A stretch of DNA of 64,000 nucleotides from Hemerocallis citrina (lineage: Eukaryota; Streptophyta; Magnoliopsida; Asparagales; Asphodelaceae), in assembly GCA_017893485.1 (NCBI GenBank), contig CM030368.1, positions 177,564,504-177,628,503 of the forward strand, in the 5' to 3' direction. The notes under the pieces were generated by a model that saw nothing but the letters and a program-made list of their open reading frames with translations, searched no databases and was not told the DNA's origin. Shown here piece after piece: positions 11,560 through 23,700 of the stretch (its first letter is position 1; each line of letters opens with the position of its first letter). The position numbers were made by a program, and so were the translations under genes.

Positions 11560-12778
11560 TTAATAATGATAAAGGTACTGATGGACCTGACAAACAGACT
11601 CTCTAGATGATCGTCGCTACATTATTACTACTTCTTGTTGTTTTTCTTTCAGTCGCTATTTTATCTAGTTGCTATAGCGAACTATTTATCGTATTGTTTT
11701 AATTCTGGTACTTTGTATTCCTGGGCATCTTGACCTAATGTTATGTATTGCCCAGATTATTAGTCTATTTCCAGCTTATGTGATCATTATATTTGTCTGC
11801 GTGAATGTGTTATGAGCTTATAACTGTACAGCTTATGAATGATGTCGTATCATTCGCTTGGCCTTAGTTGCATGCCCGTACTTCCTTATAGTGGAAAGTG
11901 GGGCGTAACACCAGTTGAGGACCACCACAAAGAAGGGATGCATAGGAAGGCGCAACCCAGCATATAAATGCATCAAAAGAAAATATACAATACTCTCCCG
12001 TCATCCTAGAGAATACCCGAACTCCGGGAGAGGGAAAGAACAGCTCATACTCAACAGAGATCCGGAAGCCAACCCTGATCACCCCGATGTCCTCTTTTGT
12101 TAGGATGGCTTTGACGTGGTCATTTTCCAAGATCGGGTAGTTATCGGGCTCATCATATGTGAACGCATACTGTATCAACCCCGCTACTTCTTCAGGATAC
12201 TAGCGGACTAAGAGTGGGACAAGAGGAGGGTGAAATCTGGAGAGAGAACACCCTCTATCCACTCTTGTTTGGTCAATCTCCTCTATCATTGCGGATGGAC
12301 CGACCGTTCCCTTTCCCTTGGGAGGCGAGAATCCGATAACACTTCTACCCCACTACTACTAGAATAAGAAGAGGAGATCCTCGATCCTGCCCTATGCATG
12401 ACTCTATAAAATGAAATAAAACTTAGATAATACATGATCGTTGAAAACTAACAAAAAACTCTGCTTGAGCCAAGTTTTGGAGGATGGGGGGTGATTTATA
12501 AGCGAAAGATGAATAGTGAAGGTGAAAAATGAGCCAAGAAGAGGTGAATTTAAAGGGGTGAAAACTGAAAAAAAAACAAGGTGCAAAACGAGTAAAAATA
12601 TGCATTATCGCGTAAAAATATGTGAAACAGCGTATCAGAAGCACTGCACAACACAACACATGAAAATCACGCACATAGCATGTAAAAATTCACGCGTTGC
12701 CACACATCACTCGAAAACAGACACAACAAGGCAAGCCCCATGCACTGCCACAGGAAGTGTGGCGAGCTGCGTGAAGGT

Positions 12779-13250
12779 GGGGCCCACCAGCTTACGTGCG
12801 CAGCGTGTGATTACTCATGCTTGCGCTGCTAACGTGGCACCAGGGTGGGCACCATACCTATCCTCAGCCCTGCTGAGTCCCCTGGGTGGGCCCCACACAT
12901 CTGATGCTCATGCTAACGTGGGGCCCCACCTCTCTACTGCTCAAGCTAACATGGCATGTGGGCCCTCATGCTGATGTGGCACCTAGTTGGCCCCACCTCG
13001 TTTTTGTACAAGCTGACGTAGCAGGTGGGCCCGCGCTGACATGGCAGGTGCAATTTTTGCCGTCCGAGGAGGTGCATTACCTCACGCACCCGACATTGTT
13101 CGATCTCGTCGATTCGCGTGCCACATTTGGTGGATGGTCTAGATTTCTCCAATCAGCACGCAGTTTGATAATATGTGCAAAGCATGTGCAAAGAAAAAGT
13201 ATAAAGAAAACATAAAAGTAAATGATGATGTGGCAACGGGGCCCACCAAC
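12779..13250 (-). promoter_or_regulatory. GGGCCC-rich region upstream of the antisense gene (G1)
   Basis: At least six sites of the type GTGGGCCC or GGGGCCCAC (near 12779, 12885, 12918, 12958, 13025 and 13239) lie within 0.5 kb, 380 bp upstream of the antisense ATG at 12399. TGGGCC/GGGCCC boxes are known targets of TCP-type plant transcription factors. G2 has the same kind of cluster at 44950-45220. Promoter function is inferred. It could instead be a GC-rich repeat without function. Confidence 0.45.
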
Positions 13251-13429
13251 ACCTGCTGTCTCATTGACAGCAAACCCGATCGTGGACTCCACTTCCTCGG
13301 TGCAATTTTTGTCGTTCGAGGAGGTGGGCTGCTTTGGGTCACCATCGCAGTTCGATCTCCTCCCTATTCGCTACAAGCCTGATCAACAGCTTAGATCGCT
13401 CCAAAATTCGTGTGGGTAAGATTTCTGAA

Positions 13430-13828
13430 TTAAATTCTTTTTATTAATTATATATTTTTAAAAATATTATTAAAAACCTGAGAAGTTATTAAAATATTGT
13501 AGAAAATTATTTAAAATATTTTAAATTATAATTCTAGATATGGAAAATTATTTTAAAATTCTTAAAAATAGTTATAATTTTAGAAAAATTAATTTTAAAT
13601 TTAAGAAATTAATTGAAAAATCAAATTAATTAATTACAATCCTATAATTCAAAAAAAATCCAAAAAATTCCGAGGATCATCCTGGGTACTTTACAACGTC
13701 AGAACAACTCTGTTAAACCTCGAGTGAGGTTCCTACGTCCTCGAAAGCTCCAATAAGTTTTGTAACTCTTGAACAGGCAAACTGCTCATCGAATGGTGTA
13801 AAAGTTAGTCTTCAGGAGTGGGGGGCTT
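13430..13828 (+). other. AT-rich block, polypurine tract and 3' end of G1 internal region
   Basis: 13430-13665 is almost pure A/T (matching 45590-45850 in G2). Then follow a short conserved stretch (ACAACGTCAGAACAACTC) and the tract GGAGTGGGGGGCT at 13815-13827, directly before the LTR. The tract is the likely primer for plus-strand DNA synthesis. No gene seen. Confidence 0.6.
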
Positions 13829-13829
13829 G

Positions 13830-14567
13830 TGATGTGGGTAAAAATTGAACAAAATCGGGATCGTTCAAATAGAGCACGAATCCTAAAGCTCCCCGGGGTA
13901 AAACGATAAAATTCAGCAGACATAGGTCCAACAGAAGAAATTAATCCACTTTCAAGCCTATCAACCCGATCCATCCTGCAATGAGGGACTACCAAAGCAG
14001 CTCTAATGCACAGTAGTCTGAAAAACCTAGTTAAAACCCCATATTCTAGAGAGTAACCGCTTCTTTCTCTCCATGCATAAGAGAGACTTTAAAAACAATA
14101 TCTCTTCACAAGAGAAGAGTCCTGACTAGGTCTCTTTACATGAGAGAGGGTAACCAACCTTATCAAAACACTTAAAACATCAGGAAGTAGAGATAAATCC
14201 AATATCTTGAAACTAGCACTCCGAGCGACTATATATACCTCTTGATCCCTTCAGAAACAAGGTAATTGCAAATTCCTATCTCAAAACTCATATCTCAGAA
14301 TTTTCTGACTTGGGCGTTGGAGGATCTATTGCTGTGGCCAATCGCGGTGTTTTAGACTATTTTGCAGGTCAACAGAGCAATCACATCTATCCTCGACAAT
14401 CAGATCTCAGAGTCAGCATCAGTTTGCGATGGCCAACATCAGCAAAAGTAAAAGGTCTGATCTTTGTTGTTTGATTAAAAGAATGTACATATCTATTTGC
14501 TCCCACACAGAAATTAGTAGCAAAAATAGTTGTACATTCATGATAGTAATTATAATAAGCAACAACA
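13830..14567 (+). repeat. 3' LTR of G1
   Basis: Begins TGATGTGGGTAAAAATTG behind the polypurine tract and ends AATAAGCAACAACA. TATA-like ATATATA near 14231. It matches the G2 5' LTR (14764-15441) but has an extra stretch of some 60 bp near its end. Confidence 0.85.
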
Positions 14568-14763
14568 CCATTTATATTGATTTACTTGTCACAATATCTA
14601 ACTGTGCAAAAATTTTTAACTTATTTGGATTTTCTTTTATCGTATTTCAAGTAGTCAGCCGCAAAATAAAAATGGAATTTCAATAATATAACAATTGGTA
14701 CTTCAATAATATCAATTGGTACCATGTGAATAACTATGTATAACTAGTTTATAAAAAAAATTT
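14568..14763. other. 196-bp flank between G1 and G2
   Basis: AT-rich, with an imperfect short repeat (CAATAATATAACAATTGGTAC / CAATAATATCAATTGGTACC, 14681-14723). This is the only sequence separating the two G elements. No gene seen. Confidence 0.5.
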
Positions 14764-15441
14764 TGATATAGGTAAAAATAGAAAAAAATCGGGACGGCTC
14801 AAATCGGGCACGAATCTTAAAGCTCTTAGGGGTAAAATGGTAATTTCAGCATATACATACCCGATGAGATGAGCTAGGCCATTTTCTAGCCCATCGACCC
14901 CATCTAGCCTGAAATATGGATTGTTACAATAGTCCTAATGCAATGGAGTTCAGATATCGTACCCAATTTAAACCCCCTATTCATAGCGGGTAACTAATTC
15001 TATCCCCCCTTGCGCAAAAGAGAGTTTGAAAACTCTATCTCTTCGTCAAGAGAAAAGTCCGAATTCAATCTTTAATATGGAGGAAATAACCTACTCTATC
15101 CAAACACTGGGAAATAGAGATACATGAATATATCGAAATTGCCCCCCCCCCCCCCCCCCCCCCACCGACTATATATACCTCGAGTCCTACTCAGAAACGA
15201 GGTAATTGGAAACTTAACTATCAAAACCGACCATATCTTCGAGTTTCTGACTTGGGCATCGGAGGGTCTATCAGCGAAGCCACCCCTGGTGTTTCAGACT
15301 TGTTTGCAGGTCCACGGGAGCGATTTCAGCCGTTCCTAACAATCAGATCTCGGGATCAAGTGTAGTTTTTGGCGGTCAACATCGACGAATAGCGAATGTT
15401 CGATCTTTACTTTTTGTCCCATACAAAAATAAGCAACAACA
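14764..15441 (+). repeat. 5' LTR of G2
   Basis: Begins TGATATAGGTAAAAATAG and ends AATAAGCAACAACA. A TATA box (15170-15178, ACTATATATACC) lies seven bases behind a run of 22 C. It aligns along its length with the G1 3' LTR. Confidence 0.82.
15142..15163 (+). repeat. Run of 22 C directly upstream of the G2 TATA box
   Basis: Uninterrupted C22. The aligned place in the G1 LTR (near 14215-14228) has no such run. The exact length could be an assembly or polymerase-slippage product. Confidence 0.9.
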
Positions 15442-15444
15442 GAT

Positions 15445-15460
15445 TGGCACCGTTTGTGGA
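15445..15460 (+). other. Primer binding site of G2 (probable)
   Basis: TGGCACCGTTTGTGGA three bases behind the LTR end, in the position and pattern of Tat-element primer sites. The primer tRNA was not determined. Confidence 0.6.
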
Positions 15461-15512
15461 AACAGAAAAGTCACCGATCCAACTTTGTCGATCCAAAACC
15501 ACCTCCTCAACC

Positions 15513-17279
15513 ATGGCTCCATGATGGAAGGGGAGGGCGACGGATACCAGCCGGCAAGCCAGCCATCCTCCTTCACCTCCTCCTCATGCGGATGACCCAC
15601 CTCAACAACCTCAGCAACTTCAAAAGGTTCAATAGTCTCAACTAGAACAACCTCCTCTTCAGCCGATTCACCCTCCATTCAGAGGAGCAGCACTGGGGGG
15701 CTCCTACCGAAGCCGTCCCAACAGCCACATATATTGTCGTTTGTTGGAAATAGAGGTTCAGTCTGTACCGTGACCCCTTATATGGTGCCTTAACCATAAT
15801 TATATCTCCATCAAGTCATCGTCAACTGCCAGTAGGGGCCCGAACTCCGAATCCGCCTAAACGAGAGGCCAACCCATGATGAAGCTCCTCATCTAGAACT
15901 GCAGGGAAGCAAGAAGAGCCTTTCTCCTTGAAGACCGAGGTCCAAAAGAAGTTCCTCTCCAAGGGGGCGGAGAGGATCTCCCTCTCCTAGGGGACGAATA
16001 AGGTCCCCTCCCTTACGACAGCGAAGAAGCTAGACAACAGTCAAGCGACCAGTTCACAGGACCAACCGAGATGGGGAGGCACCTGTTACCAAGCAAGAGT
16101 TCCAAAATTTCAAAGATGAAATCCTCAAAGCTCTTAATGTCCCCACAAGCAAGGGGGCCGACAAACAAACAATCGTCGTCTCACCACAGTACATGAGGAA
16201 GAGTCCCACGGGTCGACCAAATCTGACCAGAGGGATAATCCGTCCTTCACCATCTCCCTGAGATGGAGGATTGTCTCAACAAGATCAGCCAAGAGGAAGG
16301 CCGACAGGACGAAAGCTTTCTACCAAGCAGACCTCTTTTCTCCAAGTCAATCATGGAAGCCCATGTCCCAGAGACCTTCAAGCCACCTCACTTCGAGTCC
16401 TACAACAGAGAGTTTGACCTGGCTGATCATATTGAGAGTTTTAAAACTTTCATGATGGTCCATCAAGCCTCAGACGCGCTTCTCTGCAAAACTTTCTCTG
16501 TCACATTGAAGGGGCCAGCAAGGGAGTTGTACTCCCACCTATCTCCGGGTTCCATCTTCTCATTCAATTAGTTTGAGGAATTTTTCCTCATCCACTTCGT
16601 CAGCAGCCGCCGAACTGAGAAGACCAGTGCATCCTTACTAGACTTGAGTCAATGAAAAGGGGAACGACACAAGGACTTTGTCTGGCTCTTCACAGCCGAT
16701 TCCTTGTCTATCGCCTCCCTCGATCAAGCAGTAGCCGTCGCAGCATTCAAACACAATATTAATCATGCCGATCTGAAGGCATCCCTCGCTAAGAAGCCTC
16801 CTTGGGACTTCTCGAAACTCCTACTGAGGAGTGAGAAGTACATTTGGGCTGAAGAGGCTCCCTAACCCCGCGATCAGAAAGAGCCCTCCTCTGGGAACAA
16901 ACAGAAGGGTGCAAATGAAGAAGGTCCCAAGAAGATCCAGATGGACAGCAATGGCTAATGCCACCCCTCCTTGTTTTGAAAAATTCACGCCCTCAATTCC
17001 GGTATATCGGTTGTCCTCATGGAAGTAGACAAGGAAGGGCTGCTTCGCCCTCCCCCAAAGATGAACACTCCAGGTAAGAGAAGGAACAAAGACAAGTGCT
17101 GCCACTTTCACAGGGATCATGGACATGACACAGATGACTGTTGGGCTCTCAAGGTGGAGATCGAAGAGCTCATACAGCGGGAGAACCTATCCAATTTCAT
17201 CCGAGAAGATAGGGATGATCCTCCTCCACCCCGGGAAGCTAACAAGCGGGCCAAGAAGCCCTCTGAGTCCCAAGACTGA
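15513..17279 (+). pseudogene. gag: Gag of G2, heavily broken
   Basis: The first ATG behind the primer site (15513) hits a TGA at codon 4. Recognisable pieces, in order: the gag domain at 16263-16571 (VPETFKPPHFESYN, DLADHIESFKTFMMVHQASD, VTLKGPARELY) ending at a TAG where H continues with Gln, and the nucleocapsid part at 17019-17279 with CCHFHRDHGHDTDDC and ALKVEIEELIQ. The stretches between contain stops and shifts (for example 16572-17018). The region 15560-16260 corresponds to the Arg/Ser/Pro-rich N-terminal part of H gag but is not readable in one frame. Confidence 0.8.
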
Positions 17280-17318
17280 GAGCCAGGAACAGACTTCCAC
17301 TCTATTCATGGAGGGCTT

Positions 17319-17846
17319 ATGGGGGGAGAATCAAACTCTTTCCAAAAGGCCTTCATCCGAGAAGTTAATTCGGTACAAAACCTCCCTCCAGCCAAGAGCT
17401 TCGGAGTCCCAATGACATTCTCCAACAAAGACCTAGAAGGCATCCTAATGCCCCACTGCAACACCCTCGTGATTAGTCTCCACATGGCCAACCACAAGGT
17501 ACGTTGAATACGGGTCGACAACGACAGTTCCGTCAATATCCACTTCCTGGAAACCTCCAAAGGCCTCAAGCTTTCTCGAGATCATCTCAAGCCTGCTAGT
17601 TACACACCCCATGGGTTCTCCAGGGTTCCTGTCTCAATCCAAGGAATGGTCACTCTTGATGTGACTGCAGGAAAAGCCCCGACAACCCAGACAGAGGCAA
17701 TGGATTTCATGGTCATTGATGTGAAGGCCTCTTACAATGTCATTCTTGGCCGACCAGGCCTAGCAGTACTTCATGCTATAGCCTCAACGGTCCACATTAA
17801 AATGAAGTTCTCGACCTCTGCAGAAGTAGAAGTCAAAGAAAACTAA
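17319..17846 (+). pseudogene. Aspartic protease of G2
   Basis: Pieces 17319-17507 (GGESNSFQKAFIREVNSVQN, TFSNKDLEGILMPHCNTLVI) and 17646-17846 (TLDVTAGKAPTTQTEAMDFM, YNVILGRPGLAVLHA) match H protease. The active site near 17515-17535 reads VDNDSSVN where H has VDNGSSVN. The invariant Gly is replaced by Asp, and a TGA interrupts the frame just upstream, so the enzyme is dead. Confidence 0.83.
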
Positions 17847-17876
17847 GAGACAACTCAAAGATGCTACAAAACCACA

Positions 17877-18450
17877 ATGGGGGACTCGATCCTCCTCCTT
17901 GAAGCATTAGAGCTCCCCCAAGGGTACAGTCAAGTCATTTTTGAATCGGTTGATGAACTCGAGGAGATTCCTTTCTATAAGAGGAATCTGACTAAGACTT
18001 TCCAAGTGAGCAAAGCCCTCCCTTGCAAGACCAAAGAGAAAATCGTTGAGTATATCAGAGGGAACCAAGAACTATTTGCTTGGACCACTACTGACATGCA
18101 AACTATCTCAGAGGAGTTAATCATGCACCGTCTCAGTGTCAATTCTGAAGTCAGGCCGGTCCAGCAGAAACGTCGCAAGTTCGCCCCTGACCGATAGCAA
18201 GCCATCAAGGAAGAAGTAGATAAACTCCTAGCTACCCATTTCATCCAAGAAGTTAGATACCTCAAATGGCTAGCAAATGTGGTGATGGTAAAGAAAGCCA
18301 ACAGCAAGTGGAGAATTTGCATTGACTTCACAGACTTGAACATAAGGACCCGTTTCCTCTCCCAAGCATCGATGCCCTGATCGACGCCCCGTCCGGCCAT
18401 GAACTCTTGAGTTTTATGGACGCTTTCTCAGGGTACAATTAGATGAGGAT
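17877..18450 (+). pseudogene. N-terminal part of the G2 reverse transcriptase
   Basis: SILLLEALELPQG, ELFAWTTTDMQTISEELIMH and VRPVQQKRRKFAPDR, then a TAG, EVRYLKWLANVVMVKKANS and WRICIDFTDL, a shift, and the AFSGYN motif at 18424-18440. The coding sequence is cut at 18450 by insertion of solo LTR A and its TSD aggat (18446-18450). The same protein continues at 38406. Confidence 0.85.
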
Positions 18451-19005
18451 TGTAATACCCTGAATTTTAATAAATGTGAAATTGTAGATTTTACGTGTTG
18501 TGCACGTGCAAAATTTTGTATAAATATTCTCTTATAAAATTATTTTCTATAACATGAACAAATAATTATTTTTTGTCTCTTTTCTTCTCTTATTTCTTTA
18601 TGCCCATTTTTTTCTTTTAAAGGAGCCTAAATTCGTTTTTCTAAATTAAGCCCAACTTAATAAATTAAGTATTTTTTTTCTCTAAAAGCCCACTATTTTT
18701 AAAAGCCCATGAATTAACTACTTTTTAATTAACTTGTCATATAGACACATATTTTTGTAGACAATTAATTAATTTTTAATGTACAACTTTAATTAGGGGG
18801 ACACTAGTTGGGACACATGTTTGCACGTGTGTGTGCATTGCACACCTCCTTCTTGGCCGGATTGTAGGAGAGAGAGTGGGGGGTGTGGACTAGTGGAGAG
18901 GTGGTTTTTGTGTCATGGGTGGTTGCTACAACTTCTCATCTTATCCTAGCCATTCATCTACAACCATCTAGTGTAATCCTAGCCATCATTCTATCCTAAA
19001 ACTAG

Positions 19006-19013
19006 TATAAATA
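19006..19013 (+). promoter_or_regulatory. TATA box of solo LTR A
   Basis: TATAAATA followed by CCCCCTCCC, the same layout as in the B LTRs (TATAAATACCCCCC). Transcription would start some 25-35 bases downstream. Confidence 0.55.
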
Positions 19014-19670
19014 CCCCCTCCCTTCATGCATACAACACTAGGAAAAATAATTGAAAGAAAGAAACTATAGGAGAGTAAAAGATTGAGTGCATTCGTGTAT
19101 GTGTGTGTTCTCTATTGTGGAGGTCGGCTACTTCAACCCATAGCCAGAGAGAGGGCTCGGGTTTTACCAAGTGCAAGGAGGAGGAACAGTGTGGTGGCTC
19201 ATTCTAGGAGGAGAAGGACCAATCGTGTTCAAGGAGATCGTAGGAGCTTAGTAGTATTTTCTTCAAATAGGTGGGTGTTTCTCATGCTTCTAAATTTTAG
19301 ATGCCATGCTAGGAATGATTTGATAAAATGGTTATGGAGAAATCAAGAAATTCTAGTCTCATGTTTGATAAATTAGAGATGGAATGATAATTTAGAGAAT
19401 GATTGTGAAGATGATTGCTAATTGATAAATGTGTGAAATTGAAATGCTAGAATGTATCTTATTGTCATGTTTTATGTGTATAAATGTAACCCCTGTTTTC
19501 CCATAAAGGTATTTTTCGATATTTTCTGTATTTAAAATTTTCGGAAATTATTTTTCGGTATTCAACTATTTTGTCAAAAGGTATTATTGGATTTTTCTAT
19601 TAAAATCTATTTTTGATCCATAATTTTAGCTGTAACTATTTTTCTATAATTTTTCATTTAATACAGATCT

Positions 19671-20787
19671 TTTTTTTTTGATGAATCGGATAGGATCTTA
19701 CGATCCCAGCCATCAAAATATTATATATAGAATCAGACAACAGTAATTTTACAAGCCGTAAAATGATGGGACTTACACATAGCAACAAAATTACAAGAAC
19801 AAGAAAGAACTCTAAACTAAAGCATGCTACAGCGGATCAGAGGATAGCTCGAAGAAGAACCGGCACCGACTAGGCTTGGACTCATCAGCCGAGGATCCCC
19901 AACCGAAGCAAACAGATAGGGCCTCCCGCGCCATCCTAGCAGTAGCAATCCACCGAGCTGCTACACTGGCCACACTAGCAGACCAGCGTAAGGCCGGCCA
20001 GCAGTAGCATCAAAACTAAAACACTACCTGCTCCCAATCGATGGGATAAAACCCAATAAAAGAATCACCATTGAGCAAAAATGAGATAGGGAATATAAAG
20101 TAATAGGAAACAGAAGCAAAGACATGGTAGAGAAGAAACCAATGCTCAAGTATACAATCCAAGAGAGGGAAAAATGTGACTCAGGTGGAAAGAGGCTAAC
20201 CAGTAAATGAGACCTCAACTAAACATCAAACTCAACAACCCAAACAGGGAAATAGAGGTCCATCAAAAAAAATGTCGTAGGCTATAATGAACCGCCGATG
20301 AGAGCAACCTCATTAAGAAATGCCCAAACAAAACAATAATCATCCAAATAACCCAGCCATGCAAGAAATATAAATCGGCAATAGAGCAGGCCAAATTAAC
20401 ACCCAGATAAAACACGCACTGATCTAACAAACATAAGAAAACCAGTCGGCTACAACCAACCAACATAAACCAGGATCACCATATATAATAACATATGCTA
20501 ACATAACATAGGAGAAAGATGGAGCAAAGTAGGTACAATAAGTCAGCAGCGCAGCAAACAGCCGCGAACAAAAACGAACAAAAACATCAGCTACCAAAAG
20601 CTAAGGAAGATGCTACCACTGCCAGAAACAGCCATACAAAATAAGCAAAAGCCCCGATAAGGTAAGGAGCAAGGCTCACTGGGGATTAGAGCTGGTAGCC
20701 GCATCTGGAATTGATACAGTACCCTGCAAGATGAATAAGGGAGATGAGGAGATAAGTTATAACCAGATACAAGTGCAAGACCAAGAA
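19671..20787 (-). other. 3' UTR and poly(A) tail of the LINE
   Basis: About 1.1 kb without coding content. It ends in element direction TTCATC followed by A9, as many plant L1 elements do. Confidence 0.75.
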
Positions 20788-23700
20788 TTAAAGAGCATTA
20801 AGAGTGCGAAGGCATTGATAAGCATTTCCTAATAAATGAGAGAAGCGAGTGGTTAAGCCCTTGTTATCTAACACCGAAGACCAAAGCTCGAAAATAAATA
20901 ATAACTTGTCAATTAAAACCGCTACAGCGGATCTGTGACTTCGGAACAGCCTAGTGTTCCTCTCTTTCCAAATGATCCAAATAATAGCGTGGACTGATAG
21001 AGTCCAAGCTTGACTGAAAGAAGGGCTCGAGAGCTTAGCAGACCAAACGGAGTCCAAAAGAAGGGGAATAGAAGTAGCCCCCCAAGCCAGAGTGCAAATC
21101 TTCCATAAGGGAATCACAGTGGGACACTGAATGAAGAGGTGGTTAACGTTTTCCTCGTGCTGATCGCACAAGACACAAAGCTGACCCCAGGCCAGAAGCT
21201 TGTTATTAAAAGCTAGCCAGGAAGTGATCTTAACCTTTAGGGGAACCGACGAGTCCCAGATGTGTTTGGCGGAAGGAGACTTCACTCCTCTCAAGTTAAG
21301 GAACTTATAAAAAGAGTTAACAGAGAATACCCCATCAGAGGACCACCGCCAACCAATGCCCTCTGTCAGACGCCATTCATAGCTGTTAAGGTAAAGAATG
21401 AACCTATCATAGACCTCGGACAAGGCTGGGGAGAGATCACATGTGAAAGGAATCAACCAAAAGCGATTATTATCAATCAAGATGAATGAATCTGCTATCG
21501 AGGCGAAGGGGAGGACTGTAAGGCGAAAAAGGGAAGGGAATGCAGAAGTAAGCGTGGTGTTGCCGATCCACAGATCAGTCCACAACTTAGCCCTGGAACC
21601 ATCTTTACAGATGCGAAAAATACCACGGGAACGCAGCAGAAGCTTTCCAAATACCTTTCCAAAAGGGGGAGGCGCGGCGATGGGTCGCGTCGGGAAATTC
21701 CCACCAGTTGGAAGAAGCCGAGCGGGAACCTCTAATGATTTGGACCCATGGCAAATGGTCAAAATTATGAAACTTCCATAACCATTTCCCTAAGAGAGCT
21801 AAGTTATGATTACGAATGTCAATGACACCAAGACCCCCTTCCTCCTTAGAAGTACAGATCAGCTTCCACTGGCACAGGTGGGAACCAGGTTTGAAGGAAG
21901 AGGAGCCATTCCAGAAGAAATTACTTCTAATCTGATCAATTCTTTTGATGACCTAAGAGGGTAAGAAATAAAAAGACATAAAATAAAGGGGCATGGCAGA
22001 AATCACCGAATTAATGAGAGTAAGTCTACCACCTCTGGATAAAAGCTTGCTAGACCAAACGTTGAGCCTGGCTTCCACTCTATCGATAAGAGGAAACCAG
22101 TCCGATCTATGCAGTGAGCCCCAACGAAGGGGGATACCTAAGTAGGTAATCGGGAAGGAAGCGATGGGATAGTTAAAGATGTTGGATACTTCCGTCTGAC
22201 GGTTGGTTGAGCCCCCCAACCATAGCACGGAGGATTTTTTAAAATTAATCGATAAACCGGAAGCCGATTCAAAACAGTAGAGGAGAAGCTTGAGGTTACG
22301 GAGGGAGTGGAAATTCGGTTTGGTGAATATGATAGTGTCGTCAGCATATTGGAGGTTGAGCACTCCCTCGAACAAAGGGGAGCTGCCAAGGCCCTCGACC
22401 ATATTCAAGTTCCAAGCCTTACGCAGAAGTTTGCTAAAGACATCTGCGACGAGAGAAAAGAGTAGAGAAGATAGAGGATCTCCTTGGCGGAGTCCACACT
22501 TGATTTTGAACTTGTGACCTTCTGAACCATTGATGAAAAGGGAGGAGGTGCCCGAAAAAAGGCTGGATTTAATCCAGGCGACCCATTTGGGGCCAAATCC
22601 TCGAAAAACGAGAAGGTCCAGGAGGAAATCCCAATTAATATTATCGTAAGCTTTTTGAAAGTCAAGCTTAAGAAGGATGCCTTCCGAGTTAGTACGATGA
22701 CAGTGAGAGATAATTTCCTGAACGGAAGCCACACTGTCAAGAATGAAGTGATCTTTGATAAACCCAGATTGGGCTGAGTCTATTAAGGGAGGGATAATGG
22801 CACTAAGTCTGGAAGACAAGACTTTCATAATAATTTTGAAAGAAGTGTTGATCAGGATAATCGGTCTAAATTCAGAGACAAGGTGAGCCCTTGCAACTTT
22901 GGGGATAAGCACAATGTGCGCGTAATTAATGCGATCAAAAGAGAAGTTACCTTGGTGCAGATCTTGAAACATCTTAAGAAGGTCTGCCTTGAACAGATCC
23001 CAAAATTTTTGGAAGAAGAAGGCAGGAAAGCCATCGGGCCCAGGCGCAGAATCACTTTTTAAAGCGAAAACAGCTGACTTAATCTCCTCCAAGGAGAAAG
23101 GAGCCTCTAGCGAGGAAAGGTCGTGATTTTGGACTCCGTAAAGATGTTCCCAATCGAGCTCGATAGAACGATGTTTCTTAGTACCTATCAAGTTTTTATA
23201 AAAAGCAAGGAATTCCCGATGAATGGAATCATCGGAAGAAAGTTCCCTGTCTCGGACAGAAATGGAAGAGATGTGGTTACTATGTTGTCTATGCGAAGCA
23301 AAATTATGGAAGAAAGCAGTATTTGCGTCTCCCTCCTTCAACCACTTAACCCGAGCTCTATGAGCCCATTTAATGTGGTCTAGGTGGAGCATATCAGCGT
23401 ATTCCTGCTTGCAGGATCGACGTTCCGAGCGGTAAGCTTCCGGTAAGGAGCCCGTTTCTTCCATCTTATCAATAGAATCAATGGTTTGTAAAAGGAAAGC
23501 CTTGAGAAAGTTCGTGTTACGTTGCCTCTCATAGCGCCAAATCTTGCAGCCATGTTTAATGGCGTGCATCTTCAGTAAAATATTGCCCAGTCCGGATGAA
23601 TCGGTGACTGACGCAAGACATTCCGAGACGAGGTTGATGAAAAGTTGGTCTTGAAGCCAGAATTTTTCAAAGCGAAATTTGTGCTGGTGCTTAAAGTAGA

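Larger units (their letters stand above)
8987..11910 (+). mobile_element. Solo LTR (2.9 kb) of a Tekay-like element, TSD ccagt
   Basis: It begins TGTAACCTCCTG and ends GGGGCGTAACA, and is flanked by the 5-bp duplication ccagt (8982-8986 and 11911-11915). The uninterrupted target can be read in G2 near 44130 ('cataccagttgag'), which confirms both ends. There is no internal region, so it is the product of recombination between two LTRs. The LTR start and end resemble those of B and E. A TATA box (9313-9322) is followed by a GC-rich leader to 9843. Confidence 0.92.
8086..12399 (-). pseudogene. Antisense extra gene of G1, interrupted by a solo LTR
   Basis: Read opposite to the retrotransposon. 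It starts at ATG 12399 (MHRAGSRISSS) and ends at TGA 8086-8088 (VSSDDVEP*). G2 has the same first codons (MHRIGSDVSSS) and last codons (ASSDEEP*). The recognisable part is 12178-11916 joined, across the solo LTR, to 8986-8600: RVGFRISVEYELFFPSPG, NWYGLSLIQFVPNFWKN, then a GW/FF-type stretch (AIKHWKCKYFIIR). This resembles the plant 'putative gypsy type transposon' family (Pfam Transposase_28 type), known as an additional, often antisense, ORF of Tat elements such as Grande. Function unknown. Compared with G2, about 650 bp of the C-terminal half is missing and there are stops. The family assignment is from memory of its motifs. Confidence 0.7.
6690..14567 (+). mobile_element. Tat-type element G1: 3' region and 3' LTR only
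   Basis: From 6690 on the sequence parallels the region downstream of the G2 integrase (41190 on): the same 116-121 bp tandem repeats, the same antisense gene, the same GGGCCC-rich and AT-rich stretches, a purine-rich tract (GGAGTGGGGGGCT at 13815-13827) and then the 3' LTR. No gag or pol of G1 is present. Its left part ends near H. A solo LTR (8987-11910) interrupts it. G1 and G2 lie in the same orientation, only 196 bp apart. Confidence 0.85.

Noticed and set aside
19083..19376. 97-codon frame in solo LTR A
   Set aside because: Lies in the LTR leader, is not found in the related LTR at 48403-49098, and has no motif.
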